Positions 26,256 through 35,701 of a DNA stretch of 64,000 bases are shown piece by piece. The stretch is from Trebonia sp050013875 (GTDB lineage Bacteria > Actinomycetota > Actinomycetes > Streptosporangiales > Streptosporangiaceae). Below the pieces are notes generated by a model. That model was given only the letters and a program-made list of their open reading frames with translations, searched no databases and was not told the DNA's origin. Position numbers and translations under genes: made by a program. The stretch spans positions 74,823 to 138,822 of the forward strand of contig JBEKEK010000002.1 in assembly GCA_050013875.1 (NCBI GenBank), written 5' to 3'. Each line of letters starts with the position of its first letter. Position 1 is the stretch's first letter.

Positions 26256-28124
26256 TCAGCCGATGTAGCGCCAGGGTTCTTGGGTGTAGCTTCGGCCGGT
26301 TGGCGTCGTCCATACGTGCCAGCCTGGTTTGGGCTGGGTGACGTTCCAGCCGGGGAGCTGTTTTACCTGGTGGCAGCGGCGGCTGCGGGCGCCGGCGTTG
26401 CAGGCGTCCGTTCGTCCGCCTTCGTGGTAGGGGACGGCATGTTCGAAATCTGACTCGTGGGCGGGCCGTGAGCAGGGCGGGAAGGTGCATTCGTGGTCGC
26501 GGATCTGGACGAGGCGGCGGAGCTTTTCGGTTGGCTGGTAGGTGCCGGTCTGGTGCCTGTGATCACAGTTGTGGGTGGGCACAACGTCGAAGCGGACGGT
26601 CAGTTCCGGGCCGCCGGGCAGGGTGAGTGTCCACGCGTCGTCTCCGAGCTTGCCGGTGCGTGGGGTGAGCTGCCAGCGGCCGGGCGGGGCGCCGGAGCGG
26701 GGTTGTGCTGCTAGTTGGTGCAGGAGGGTTTCGGTGACGGTGATGTTGACCCGGGCGGGCAGCGTGCAGAGGGCCGGGCCGGGCGGCGGGGGCGGCTGGC
26801 GTTTGCGGCGGCGGCGGGCGGTGCCGTGACCGGTGGCGTAGCCGTGGTCGTCGATGATGGTGATTTCCCAGCGGGTGTGCGGGGAGCGGGCCGCGGCTGC
26901 GGCGAGATCACGAGTCAGGGCCGGGTCGAGGGGGCCGAGCAGCCGGTTGTCGCCGGGCCGTTCGGCTCGTCCTTGGAGGGTGGCCAGCGGGATTATCAGC
27001 TCGGGCAGCACCGGAGGCCCCCCAGCTACGCCCGCGTCGCCGTCACCGTCGCCGCTACTGTCCGGGCCCGGCCAGCCGCCCGGATCGCCGTCACCGCCAC
27101 CCCCGCCGCCGCCCGGGTCCCCGCCGCCCGGGTCCCCGCCGTCCGGGTGCCCGCCGCCCGGGTGCCCGCCGCCCGGGTGCCCGCCGTCCGGGTCCGGCGT
27201 GGTGGTGCCGGGTGGTGGTGGCGCGGTGGCTGTGCGGGCGAACGCGATCGCGTCCTGGGCGGTGACGTCGTTGAGGAGGTGGAGGTAGGCGAGTGCTTGC
27301 AGGCTGCCGGTGGTGTGGTCGGGGAACGCGCCAGATTCCTCGTACTGGCGGGCGCGGGCGAGGATGTTGGCGTGGCCGGACAGGGCCTGCGCGGTGGGCA
27401 GGTCGCGGCCGGACAGGCCGACCGCGCCGGATTCTTCGCGGAATACCGTGACGCGGGCTCTTCTGCGCTCGGCGTCGGTGCGGCGCCGTTCGGCGATGTC
27501 GGGGGCGATGGCGAGGGCGGCCCGCCAGGCCAGCCGTTCGACCTGGAACCAGGTCTTGCCGGGCAGTTCGCCGAGGATCAGCGCCTCGGCGCGGGCGGCC
27601 TCGCCCTCGTCGAGGGGCGCGAAAGTCTGGACGATGAGCTTGGCCTTGGCCTTGGTGAGGGTAGCGTCGGCGAGCAGCCGGCCGATGCCGGGCAGCCGGG
27701 TGCCGAGGGTCCAGGCCAGGCCGGCGAGGTTGGCGGCGGAGACCGGCCCCATGGCAAGGGCAGCGGCGATCTGGTAGTTGAGGTTGTCGTCCCAGCCGTC
27801 GGGCAGATCGGTGCGGCGGCGCAGCAGCGGCCGACCCTCGCTGTCCTCCCGGGTCATGGCGCGCAGCGCGGCGAGCATCCCCGCGGCCGCCCATGACTCG
27901 ATCGCAGCCCACTGCCGGATGATCCCGACCAGCGCGCCCGCCTCGGCACCGTCGTAGAGCCCGCCGGGCCCGGCGGCGGTCTCCAAGGCGGCCGCGAGCC
28001 CGGCCGACGGCGCGACGGCGTCCCACGCCCCGCCGTGCTCGAACGCGGCGATCAGCTCGGGCAGGCTCCCGCCCGGGCCGGGCGTGCTGCCCGGCCCGGG
28101 GTCGTCGTCTGCCTGCCATCCCAT
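26256..28124 (-). CDS. DUF222/13E12-type protein with C-terminal HNH nuclease domain
   Basis: A long helical DUF222 domain (from about residue 15 to 330) is followed by a Gly/His/Pro/Asp-rich tandem-repeat linker. A second conserved block follows (TRDLAAAAARSPHTRWEITI), then an HNH domain near the C terminus (RDHECTFPPCSRPAHESDFEHAVPYH, in parts ECTFPPC and DFEHAVPYH, then CHQVKQ). The family is abundant in actinobacterial genomes and often linked to mobile DNA, but its role is not settled. The ATG at 28124 has GGGG seven bases upstream. ATGs at 28145 and 28154 are alternatives, and the frame remains open to 28430. Confidence 0.82.
   Translation of the reverse strand: MGWQADDDPGPGSTPGPGGSLPELIAAFEHGGAWDAVAPSAGLAAALETAAGPGGLYDGAEAGALVGIIRQWAAIESWAAAGMLAALRAMTREDSEGRPLLRRRTDLPDGWDDNLNYQIAAALAMGPVSAANLAGLAWTLGTRLPGIGRLLADATLTKAKAKLIVQTFAPLDEGEAARAEALILGELPGKTWFQVERLAWRAALAIAPDIAERRRTDAERRRARVTVFREESGAVGLSGRDLPTAQALSGHANILARARQYEESGAFPDHTTGSLQALAYLHLLNDVTAQDAIAFARTATAPPPPGTTTPDPDGGHPGGGHPGGGHPDGGDPGGGDPGGGGGGGDGDPGGWPGPDSSGDGDGDAGVAGGPPVLPELIIPLATLQGRAERPGDNRLLGPLDPALTRDLAAAAARSPHTRWEITIIDDHGYATGHGTARRRRKRQPPPPPGPALCTLPARVNITVTETLLHQLAAQPRSGAPPGRWQLTPRTGKLGDDAWTLTLPGGPELTVRFDVVPTHNCDHRHQTGTYQPTEKLRRLVQIRDHECTFPPCSRPAHESDFEHAVPYHEGGRTDACNAGARSRRCHQVKQLPGWNVTQPKPGWHVWTTPTGRSYTQEPWRYIG
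27106..27195. repeat. 15-bp in-frame tandem repeat inside the HNH gene
   Basis: Six copies of ccgcc(g)(c/t)ccgggt(g/c)c occur head to tail with 0-3 differences. They encode the GGHPGG/GGDPGG linker on the minus strand. Confidence 0.85.
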
Positions 28125-28312
28125 GATCTCGCCCCGTTCGACCATCAGCCCCATCCGAAGCTGATACTCGAACACTACAGCTACCCACTGACATTCCGGC
28201 CCCTCATTTGCGGGCCATCCGGCCGCAAATGCCGATAATCTCAGCTGTCCTGGAAATATTGGGAACCCGTGTTCTAAAATAACCGTGTCATTACCACGAA
28301 GAGACCATCCCG

Positions 28313-28552
28313 GTGTGCCGCGAATGCGGTGCCCTCGTCGGGATCTTTCCTCGCCCATGGCCTGCAGTGGCAGCACTTCAGAGGCGACAGCGCGACGTCC
28401 GGGACTCAGGAGATCTACGACCCGGGCCACCCCGCAGAGGCCGCCTGGCTCCTTCCCACAGAGGGGCGACTGACTCGCCGCTGTTCCTTGTCGCGGTTAT
28501 CGGGCCGCTTCGGTCAGTCCGCGCGTACGCCGGGCTCGTTCGCCGCTGAGAC
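28313..28552 (+). pseudogene. Possible decayed or frame-split small zinc-binding ORF
   Basis: The 430-bp gap between the HNH start and birA shows two overlapping plus-strand frames. One opens with CRECGALVG (a CxxC element). The other, at 28329, continues with HGLQWQHFRGD and QEIYDPGHPAEAAWLLP. Together they read like a single small protein with a frameshift near 28345, but neither frame alone has a good start and ribosome binding site. No family is recognised. It ends against the convergent birA stop. Confidence 0.2.
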
Positions 28553-29398
28553 CTAGCGGAGGTGAATTACGTCACCCGCTGAGACCGGGGTCGCGGCGGC
28601 CGCGCCGGCCGGGCGGACGAGCAGCCGGCCGCTCCGGTCGATGCCCTCCGCCACGCCGCCAAGCGTCCGGCCGGCGGGCAGTTCGACCCGGACCGTCCGG
28701 CCCAAGGTTGCGCACACGGCGGTGTACTCCGTCAGCAGGCCGGAGCGCTCCGGATCAGGATCCGCTCGGAAGGCCAGGTAGAGGCGCTCCAGGCCGCGCA
28801 GGATCTCGGTCAGCAGCGGCTCGCGGGCGACCTCGGCGCCCTCGACAAGCAGCGACGTCGCGGGCAGGCCGGCCGGCGACAGCGGGAGCGCGTCTTGCGG
28901 GGTGGTGACGTTCAGCCCCACGCCGACCACCACGGCGTCGCCGGCGGGCGACTGCTCGGCCAGGATGCCGGCCAGCTTCCTGTCGCCCACCAGAACGTCG
29001 TTCGGCCACTTGAGCACCGCCGCGACGCCGGCGGCCGAGCGGACGGCAGCGGCCACCGCCACCCCGGTCAGCAGCGGCAGCCAGCCGCGCGCGGCCGGCG
29101 GCACCGACTCCGGCCGCAGCAGCACCGAGAACGTCAGCGACGCACCCGGCAGGCTGACCCAGGTCCGGCCCGCCCGCCCGCGTCCCGCGGTCTGCTCCTC
29201 CGCCACCAGCACCTGCCCTTCCGGCCCGCCGCGGGCCAGCAGGTCCGCGTTGGTGGAGCCGGTGCTCGTGACCACCTCGACCGACGTCCAAAGACCGCCG
29301 GGGCGGCTCGCGGGGCCGGCCCCTCCCGCCATGGCATCGCGCACCGCGTCGGCCCGCAGCGCCGACCGCGCGGCCGGGCCCCCTGGTTCCGATCCCAT
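28553..29398 (-). CDS. birA: Biotin-[acetyl-CoA-carboxylase] ligase
   Basis: The 281-residue protein lacks an N-terminal DNA-binding domain, so it is a monofunctional class I ligase. It carries VVTSTGSTNADLL, the biotin/ATP loop GRGRAGRTWVS, KWPNDVLVGDRKLAGILAE and GVGLNV. It activates biotin to biotinyl-AMP and attaches it to the biotin carrier of acyl-CoA carboxylase, whose beta and epsilon subunit genes lie 6-9 kb away. It is followed upstream by alaX on the same strand. Confidence 0.95.
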   Translation of the reverse strand: MGSEPGGPAARSALRADAVRDAMAGGAGPASRPGGLWTSVEVVTSTGSTNADLLARGGPEGQVLVAEEQTAGRGRAGRTWVSLPGASLTFSVLLRPESVPPAARGWLPLLTGVAVAAAVRSAAGVAAVLKWPNDVLVGDRKLAGILAEQSPAGDAVVVGVGLNVTTPQDALPLSPAGLPATSLLVEGAEVAREPLLTEILRGLERLYLAFRADPDPERSGLLTEYTAVCATLGRTVRVELPAGRTLGGVAEGIDRSGRLLVRPAGAAAATPVSAGDVIHLR

Positions 29399-29464
29399 CA
29401 GTCCCCCGTCAATCGCTCAGTCCCGGCCAGGCGTCAAGTCCCGGTCAGTCGCTCAGCTTCCGCG

Positions 29465-30187
29465 TCAGTCGCCGATGGCGATGCGGAGGCGGCGGAACCC
29501 CTTGCCCTTGTTCTCCACCTTCACCACCGAGATCCGCCCCACGGCAGCGGTGGAGGCCACGTGCGTCCCGCCGTCGGCTTGCTGGTCGAGGCCCACGATG
29601 TCGACGATCCGCACATCCTTGACGTCATCAGGCACCAGGTTGGTCGCGGTGCGGATGATGTCGGGGATCCCGAACGCCTCGGCCCGCGGCAGCGAGCGGA
29701 CCACGATCTTCCTGTCGGTCCGCAGCTCGGAATTGCACGCCTCCTCGACCGACTCCTTGAACCCCGGCGGCACCGCCTCCAGGTTGAAGTCCATCCGGGC
29801 CGCAAGCTCTTCCATGTTCCCGCCGGTGACCAGGGCCCCGAAGTCGCGGAAGACCACCCCGCAGAGCACGTGCAGCCCGGAGTGCGTGCGCATCAGCGCC
29901 GTCCGCCGGCCATCCTCCACCGCCCCGCGGACCGTCGTCCCGGCGACCGGCAGCGGGTCGCCGTCGCGCGGCACCAGCAGCAGCTCGCCGTCGTTTTTGC
30001 GCGCGTCCACGATCCTGGTCTGCACACCGCCCCAGATCAGTACGCCGTGGTCGGGCGGCTGCCCGCCGCCACCGGGGTAGAAGGCGGACCGGTCAAGAAC
30101 GATCCCGTCCGGTCCCGCCTCCACTACGACCGCGTCCCACTCGCGCAGCGTCTGGTCGTCAAGCTCAAGCCGATGCGTCCTCGCCAT
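29465..30187 (-). CDS. Alanyl-tRNA editing protein (AlaX-type)
   Basis: From the ATG at 30187 the protein has 240 residues. The N-terminal FYPGGGGQPPDHG matches the AlaRS-II/AlaX small domain. The zinc and editing sites are RTHSGLHVL (HxxxH) and the later GGTHVASTA, which contributes the third ligand. It hydrolyses mischarged Ser-tRNA(Ala) or Gly-tRNA(Ala) in trans. It lies 10 bp downstream of the MFS gene on the same strand and is probably co-transcribed with it. Confidence 0.9.
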   Translation of the reverse strand: MARTHRLELDDQTLREWDAVVVEAGPDGIVLDRSAFYPGGGGQPPDHGVLIWGGVQTRIVDARKNDGELLLVPRDGDPLPVAGTTVRGAVEDGRRTALMRTHSGLHVLCGVVFRDFGALVTGGNMEELAARMDFNLEAVPPGFKESVEEACNSELRTDRKIVVRSLPRAEAFGIPDIIRTATNLVPDDVKDVRIVDIVGLDQQADGGTHVASTAAVGRISVVKVENKGKGFRRLRIAIGD

Positions 30188-30197
30188 GGTCCGCAGC

Positions 30198-31790
30198 CTA
30201 CTGCCGCGCACCCTGACCCTGTGCACCCTGACCCTGCGCGGGAAGGCTCTGGGCGGGAAGGCTCTGCGCGGGAAGGCTCTGCGCGTCCGGCCGCTGCCCG
30301 GCCCGGACGTGAAGCAGCGCCAGGACGACGCCCGCCAGCGCCAGCGCGGCCAGCCCGCCCGTCACCTCGAGGTAGGCGTGCCCCGAGGAGAGCGCGAACG
30401 CACCGGGCCCGGCTGCCCGGCCGACGGCATGGGCGGCCGACGCCGCCGCGGGCAGCCGGCCGGCCAGGTTCAGGTACAGAGTGCCGAACGTCGCGATCCC
30501 GACCACGATCCCCAGTTGGTTCACGGTCACCAGCACGCCGCTGGCATCCGCCGCGATCGCCACCGGCACCCGGGAGAGCACCCGCGTCATCAGCACCCCG
30601 AACGCCCCGGCCATCCCGCCGCCGGCCACCGCCAGCGCGACGTACAGCCAGGGACCGGGAGCGTCGCCTGAGCGGAGCAGCGCCCCCGACCAGAGCAGGC
30701 CGACCGCGGTCGCCGCGAACCCGGTCATGGCCAGCCCGTCGTGGTACCGGGCGGGCAGCCGCCGCCAGTTGAGGCTCACCAGCGCGAACGCGGCACCGCA
30801 GGGGACGAAGGTCAGCCCGGCCCGCAGCGGCGACTCTGCCAGGCCGTCCTGCAGCGCGAGCGCCAGCGAGAACAGCCAGCCGCCGAATATCGCCATCGCG
30901 GCGAAGAGCCCGCCGAGCCCGGCCGCCATCCCTGGCAGCCCGAGCAGCGAACGCGGCAGGATCGGCTGCCCGCCCCGGGCGCCGACGCGCTGTTCCACCA
31001 CGCCGAGCAGCCCGAACCCGACGAAGGAAACCGCGAGCAGCGCCCAGCCCCAGGCCGGCCAGCCGAGCGGCTGCCCGAGCACCAGCGGCAGCACCAGCGC
31101 GAGCACCGCCGGCGTCAGCACCGCGAGGCCGGGCAGGTCGAGCGAGCGCTGCCGGCCGCTCCGTCCGTGCGCGGGCAGCAGCCGGTAGCAGGCCAGCACC
31201 AGCAGCCCGACCGGCACGTTGACCAGGAAGACCGGCCGCCAGGAGCTGCCGAAGATGTTCGCGCTGACCAGCAGCCCGCCCAGCACCTGCCCGAGCACCG
31301 CCCCGCCGGAGATGACGGTCGCGTACAGGGTCATCGCCCGCGCCCGCGGCCCCGGCTCGGTGTAGGTGCGCTGGATCAGGCTCAGTACCTGGGGGATCAT
31401 CACCGCCGCCCCGGCCCCCTGGACAAATCGCAGGGCGACGAGCGCCCCGGCCGACGGCGCGAGCCCGCAGCCGAGCGAGGCCAGCGTGAACAGGCCGATC
31501 CCGGCCAGGAACATCCGCCGGTGACCGAGGATGTCGCCGAGCCGGGCCCCGGTGACCAGCAGGACCGCGTAGGCGATGGTGTAGCCGGCCACGATGAGCT
31601 GGAGTCCGGCGCCCGACGTGTGCAGGCTCGCATGGATCGCGGGCACCGCGACGTTGACGATGTTGACATCGATGATGGCCATGAGCTGGCCGGTAAGCAC
31701 GACCGCGAGCACCACGCCCGGCGACGTGGCGCGGCCGGCCCGGCGCCCGCTGGTGGCGGCGGGCTGGAGACGCGCAGTTGTTTCTGTCAT
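30198..31790 (-). CDS. MFS drug/metabolite exporter (DHA2, 14-TM type)
   Basis: The 530-residue protein has about fourteen membrane segments and the DHA2 signatures. These include MAIIDVNIVNVAVPAI in TM1, GARLGDILGHRRMFLAG between TM2 and TM3, and FVQGAGAAVMIPQVLSLI. It should expel hydrophobic compounds by proton antiport. The C-terminal tail has a three-fold QSLPA repeat and a QGQGA repeat, encoded by 15-bp tandem repeats (30241-30285). It is transcribed divergently from an XRE-type regulator, the classic layout of a self-regulated exporter. Confidence 0.88.
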   Translation of the reverse strand: MTETTARLQPAATSGRRAGRATSPGVVLAVVLTGQLMAIIDVNIVNVAVPAIHASLHTSGAGLQLIVAGYTIAYAVLLVTGARLGDILGHRRMFLAGIGLFTLASLGCGLAPSAGALVALRFVQGAGAAVMIPQVLSLIQRTYTEPGPRARAMTLYATVISGGAVLGQVLGGLLVSANIFGSSWRPVFLVNVPVGLLVLACYRLLPAHGRSGRQRSLDLPGLAVLTPAVLALVLPLVLGQPLGWPAWGWALLAVSFVGFGLLGVVEQRVGARGGQPILPRSLLGLPGMAAGLGGLFAAMAIFGGWLFSLALALQDGLAESPLRAGLTFVPCGAAFALVSLNWRRLPARYHDGLAMTGFAATAVGLLWSGALLRSGDAPGPWLYVALAVAGGGMAGAFGVLMTRVLSRVPVAIAADASGVLVTVNQLGIVVGIATFGTLYLNLAGRLPAAASAAHAVGRAAGPGAFALSSGHAYLEVTGGLAALALAGVVLALLHVRAGQRPDAQSLPAQSLPAQSLPAQGQGAQGQGARQ

Positions 31791-31817
31791 GCCACTAAGC
31801 CTGGCCCTAGTCTTATG

Positions 31818-31849
31818 CTGGTACCAAGAGCCTGGTTATCCTGGTACTA
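31818..31849. promoter_or_regulatory. Repeated CTGGTAC motif in the exporter/regulator divergent promoter
   Basis: ctggtacca (31818-31826) and ctggtacta (31841-31849) are direct repeats 23 bp apart in the 109-bp divergent space. They are candidates for the binding site of the adjacent XRE-type regulator. Confidence 0.4.
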
Positions 31850-31899
31850 ACACCACCTGGCACGGTTAGCGCCCGCGGCGGAAGATGAGGAGCGTGACC

Positions 31900-32874
31900 A
31901 TGGCGACTATGAACGGCAGCGCTGTGAACGGCAGCGCTGTGACCGGCAGGGTGAAGAACGGCAGCGCCGGAATGGCCAGCGCGCGCCGCACCGAGCTGGC
32001 CGCGTTCCTCCGCACCCGCCGGGAGCGTATCCAGCCCGAGGACGTCGGCCTGCCGCCCGGCACCCGCCGCCGCACCGCCGGCCTGCGGCGCGAGGAGCTT
32101 GCCCAGCTCGCCGGGGTCGGCGTCACCTGGTACACCTGGCTCGAGCAGGGACGCAAGATCAACGCGAGCGTCCAGGTGCTCGACGCGATCGCGACGACGT
32201 TGCGGCTCGACGCCACCGAGCGCGCCCACCTGTTCCGGCTCGCCGACGTCCCGGGCGCGGCCGGCCCGGCCGACTGCGGCGACTGCCCGCTGCCGCCCGC
32301 GGTTCAGCAGATCGTGGACGCGATCCCGCTCCCGGCCGCCGTGCTCACCGAGCGTTTCGACCTGCTCGCCTGGAACCAGGTGTACGCGTCGATCTTCCCC
32401 GGACTCACCCGCTTGCCGCCCGGCGAGCGCAACACCCTGCTCGCCAACCTCGCGGAACCGGCCTGCTGCGGCCCGGTGGAGGATCCCGACCAGCACTGCA
32501 ATGTGCTGGTCGCGCAGCTGCGGGCCGCGTACGGCCGGCATGTCGGTGACCCCACGTGGACGCACTTCATCCGCCGCCTGGAGGCGCTCAGCCCGACGTT
32601 CGCGGCGGCCTGGGCGGCGCACGACGTAGCCACGCCAACCACGTACACCAAGAAGTTCCGCCACCCGGGCGTCGGCCCCATCACTACCTCCACGACCAGC
32701 TTCGCGGTCAACGCCGTGCCGGGTGCCCGCCTGGTCGTCTACACGCCCGACGACGAGCAGAGCAGGCAGGCCCTCGCCCGGCTGGCAGCGGGCGACCAGC
32801 TGGCCGCCCGCTTCCCCTGCTGGTCCGCCCACCATCGCGAACTGACCGTGCTCACCGCGGCCGCCGCCCGCTGA
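31900..32874 (+). CDS. XRE-family regulator with MmyB-like ligand domain
   Basis: The ATG at 31900, seven bases after GAGGAG, gives 324 residues. A helix-turn-helix domain (about 25-95; GLRREELAQLAGVGVTWYTWLEQGR) is followed by the MmyB-type PAS-like domain. That domain has FDLLAWNQVYASIF, HVGDPTWTHFIRRL and a late YTKKFRHPGVG. Such proteins usually repress a divergent transporter or oxidoreductase gene until a fatty-acid-like ligand binds. Here the divergent gene is the MFS exporter. The N terminus contains a NGSAVNGSAV repeat. Confidence 0.9.
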   Translation: MATMNGSAVNGSAVTGRVKNGSAGMASARRTELAAFLRTRRERIQPEDVGLPPGTRRRTAGLRREELAQLAGVGVTWYTWLEQGRKINASVQVLDAIATTLRLDATERAHLFRLADVPGAAGPADCGDCPLPPAVQQIVDAIPLPAAVLTERFDLLAWNQVYASIFPGLTRLPPGERNTLLANLAEPACCGPVEDPDQHCNVLVAQLRAAYGRHVGDPTWTHFIRRLEALSPTFAAAWAAHDVATPTTYTKKFRHPGVGPITTSTTSFAVNAVPGARLVVYTPDDEQSRQALARLAAGDQLAARFPCWSAHHRELTVLTAAAAR

Positions 32875-32896
32875 GACACCCGGCTGCCGCGGCCGC

Positions 32897-35635
32897 TCAG
32901 CCGGTGTTCTGCAGGCCCGCGGCCACGCCGCTGACGGTGAGCAGCAGCAGGCGCTCAAGTGAGACGCGCTCGGCCGGGTCGGCGTCCTCGCCGCGAAGCG
33001 CCGTCAGCGCGCTCAGCTGCAGGTATGAGAGCGCGTCGACGTATGGGTCGCGCAGCACGATGGCACGGGCAAGCACCGGGCGGTCGGCGACCGGGAGGTC
33101 GTGCTCGGTGACCGCCAGCACCAGGCGGCGGGTCAGGTCGTACTCGGCAAGCACCCGGGCGGCCAGGTCCGGCCGCCCGCCGAGGTCCAGGTACCGGGCG
33201 GCGATCGCGCGGTCGGTCTTGGCCAGGGACATCTCGGCGTTGTCGAGCAGGGTGGCGAGCAGCGGCCACTCCTTGTACGCCCGGCGCAGCGCCGTTATCC
33301 CCTCCAACGGAATGTCCGGAATGTCGCTGTCTTTATCCCCCGCCCCGCCGCCCGCGGGGAGGCCGCCCCAGGCCGCGGCGGCGAGGCCGCTGCCGAGGCC
33401 GTACCAGCCCGGGAGGTTCAGCCTGGTCTGCGCCCAGGCGAACACCCAGGGGATCGCGCGCAGGTCCTCAAGGCCGAGCGGGCCGCCGCCGTGACCGCGC
33501 CGGGAGGGGCGCGATCCGATCCGCAGGCCGCCGATCTCCTCGAGCGGGCTGACCGTCGCGAACCACTCGGCGAAGCCGTCCGACTCCACCAACTCGCGGA
33601 ACGCGGACTTCGCGGCGACGTCGATCGACGTCGCCAGGGCGGAGAAATCGGCCGCCGCGACCGCGTTCCGCTCGCCCAGGGACGGCGAGGAGGCGAGCAG
33701 CACCGCCGAGGTCACCTGCTCCAGGTGCCGGAGGCCGATCGCGTCCCGGCCGTAGCGGGCGAAGATCACCTCGCCCTGCTCGGTCACCTTCAGCCGCCCG
33801 GACACCGAGCCGGGCGCCTGGGCGAGGACCGCGCGGCCGGCCGGCCCGCCGCCCCGGCCGATCGCGCCGCCGCGGCCATGGAAGAGCGTCAGCTTGACGT
33901 CGTGGGCGGCGGCCCAGGAGGCCAGCGCCGCCTGCGCCTCGAACAGCCGCAGCGTCGCCGAGGCCGGCCCGAGCTCCTTGGCCGAGTCCGAGTAGCCGAG
34001 CATCACCTCAAGCTGCCGGCCGTTCGCCGCCAGCCGTGAGCGCACCGGCTCGAGCTCGAGCATCCCCGACAGCACCGACGGCGCCGCCGCCAGGTCGGCG
34101 CCGGACTCGAACAGCGGCACCACCTCAAGGACCGGCCCGCCGCCGTCGGGGAACGCGTACCCGGCGAGCTCGTACACCGCGGCCACGTCCTCGGCCGACG
34201 TGGTGAACGAGATGACGTAGCGGTGGCAGGCCTCGAAGCCGAACCGGTGCTGAATCCAGGCGATCACCCGGACAGTGTCGAGCACCTCGGCGGTCATCGG
34301 GGAGAGCTCACCGCCGCCGCGCAGCTCCGCCAGGGCGCGCGCGTGCACCTGCGAGTGCTGCCGCACCTCGAGCGAGGCCAGGTGGAATCCGAACGTCTCG
34401 GCCTGCCAGATCAGGTGCTGCAGCTCCCCGTAGGACTGCCGCACCGCCCCGGCGGCCGCCAGCGCCGCCTGGACCAGCCGGAGGTCGGCCACGAACTCGG
34501 CCGGCGAACCGTAGGCGAGGTCGGCGTGCCTGGTCCGGGTGGCCGCCAGCCGTTCGGCCGCGTAGAGCAGGTAGGTCCGGTAGGGCTCGCCGGGCGAGCG
34601 CGCGATGATCTCGGTTATCAGCTCCGGGTGCGCGGCCGACACCGCGGCCAGCGCCCGCCGCAGCTCGGCGGAGGGCGGCGCGGCCTCATCGGACACCGTC
34701 AGCGCCCGCCCGATCCTGGCGCAGGCCGCCTCGAGCGCGCGCAGCGAGTGCTCGGACTGGATGACCGCCGCCTCACGGGTGATGGCAGACGTCACCGTCG
34801 GGTTGCCGTCCCGGTCGCCGCCCACCCACGACCCGAAGCGCAGGAAGGGCGGCACCGGCGATGCCGCCGCCCCGCTTTCCGACCCGAGCAGCACCTGGTC
34901 GAGGGCCCGGTACACGGCAGGCGTGAGCCGGAACAGCGTCTCGTCGAACGCCGTCATCACCGTGCGTACCTCGTCGAGCGGTGACATCCCGGCGACCCGC
35001 AGCGGCGCGGTCCGCCAGAGCAGGTCGATCTCCTCGCGCAGCCGCCGCTGCAGCTCGGTTACCCCGGCCGAAGCGGTGGTCCCCGCCCGGTAGTCGTCGA
35101 CCGAGGCGAGCAGCCCCCCGATCCGGCGCAGCGACGCGACCACCGCGCGCCGCCGCGCCTCGGTCGGATGCGCGGTGAACACGGGGTGGACCACCAGGCC
35201 GGCCAGCAGCGTCTCAAGCTGGGCGCGCCCCTGTTCGGCGGTGATCCGCTCGGCCGCGTCGGCCAGCGACTCCCGCGGTGGCGCGTCACCGGAGTCGTTC
35301 CGCCGCAGCGTCCGCACCCGTTGTTGCTCCTCGGCCAGGTTGACCAGGTGGAAGTAGACGGTGAAGGCGCGGGCCACCTGTTCGGCCCGGTCCCGTGACC
35401 AGGATCCGACCAGGGACGCGATCGCGTCCCCGGCTGCCATCGCGGTCGGTGATGAGCGATCGGGCACCTGCCGGGCGTCGATCACCGCGCGCCGCAACCG
35501 CTCGACGTCAGCGAGCAGGTCGGGGCCGCCCGACTCGCTGATCACTTCACCGAGCACGTCGCCGAGGAGCCGGACGTCACGGCGCATCAGCTCGGGCAGC
35601 TCGGCGGAATCCCTGTTTCTGTCAGTACTGGCCAT
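32897..35635 (-). CDS. ppc: Phosphoenolpyruvate carboxylase
   Basis: The 912-residue enzyme makes oxaloacetate from PEP and bicarbonate. The catalytic His is in VFTAHPTEARRR. The bicarbonate/PEP loop is FHGRGGAIGRGGGP, GYSDSAKELGPA is intact, and the protein ends in the diagnostic QNTG. The ATG at 35635 (MASTDRNRDSAELPELMRRD) fits the family. A GTG two codons upstream is possible. The open frame continues antisense into the neighbouring gene, but that extension is not coding. It is divergent from the carboxylase beta-subunit gene, with only 66 bp between them. Confidence 0.95.
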   Translation of the reverse strand: MASTDRNRDSAELPELMRRDVRLLGDVLGEVISESGGPDLLADVERLRRAVIDARQVPDRSSPTAMAAGDAIASLVGSWSRDRAEQVARAFTVYFHLVNLAEEQQRVRTLRRNDSGDAPPRESLADAAERITAEQGRAQLETLLAGLVVHPVFTAHPTEARRRAVVASLRRIGGLLASVDDYRAGTTASAGVTELQRRLREEIDLLWRTAPLRVAGMSPLDEVRTVMTAFDETLFRLTPAVYRALDQVLLGSESGAAASPVPPFLRFGSWVGGDRDGNPTVTSAITREAAVIQSEHSLRALEAACARIGRALTVSDEAAPPSAELRRALAAVSAAHPELITEIIARSPGEPYRTYLLYAAERLAATRTRHADLAYGSPAEFVADLRLVQAALAAAGAVRQSYGELQHLIWQAETFGFHLASLEVRQHSQVHARALAELRGGGELSPMTAEVLDTVRVIAWIQHRFGFEACHRYVISFTTSAEDVAAVYELAGYAFPDGGGPVLEVVPLFESGADLAAAPSVLSGMLELEPVRSRLAANGRQLEVMLGYSDSAKELGPASATLRLFEAQAALASWAAAHDVKLTLFHGRGGAIGRGGGPAGRAVLAQAPGSVSGRLKVTEQGEVIFARYGRDAIGLRHLEQVTSAVLLASSPSLGERNAVAAADFSALATSIDVAAKSAFRELVESDGFAEWFATVSPLEEIGGLRIGSRPSRRGHGGGPLGLEDLRAIPWVFAWAQTRLNLPGWYGLGSGLAAAAWGGLPAGGGAGDKDSDIPDIPLEGITALRRAYKEWPLLATLLDNAEMSLAKTDRAIAARYLDLGGRPDLAARVLAEYDLTRRLVLAVTEHDLPVADRPVLARAIVLRDPYVDALSYLQLSALTALRGEDADPAERVSLERLLLLTVSGVAAGLQNTG

Positions 35636-35701
35636 GTTCACGAGAATGAGAGTAACCACGCAGTGGTGAACGCAATCGTCGGCCAGGTTAACCTTTCCCC
35701 C

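Noticed and set aside
28895..30772. 625-residue plus-strand frame over birA and alaX
   Set aside because: It crosses two well-supported minus-strand genes, and its translation has no domain.
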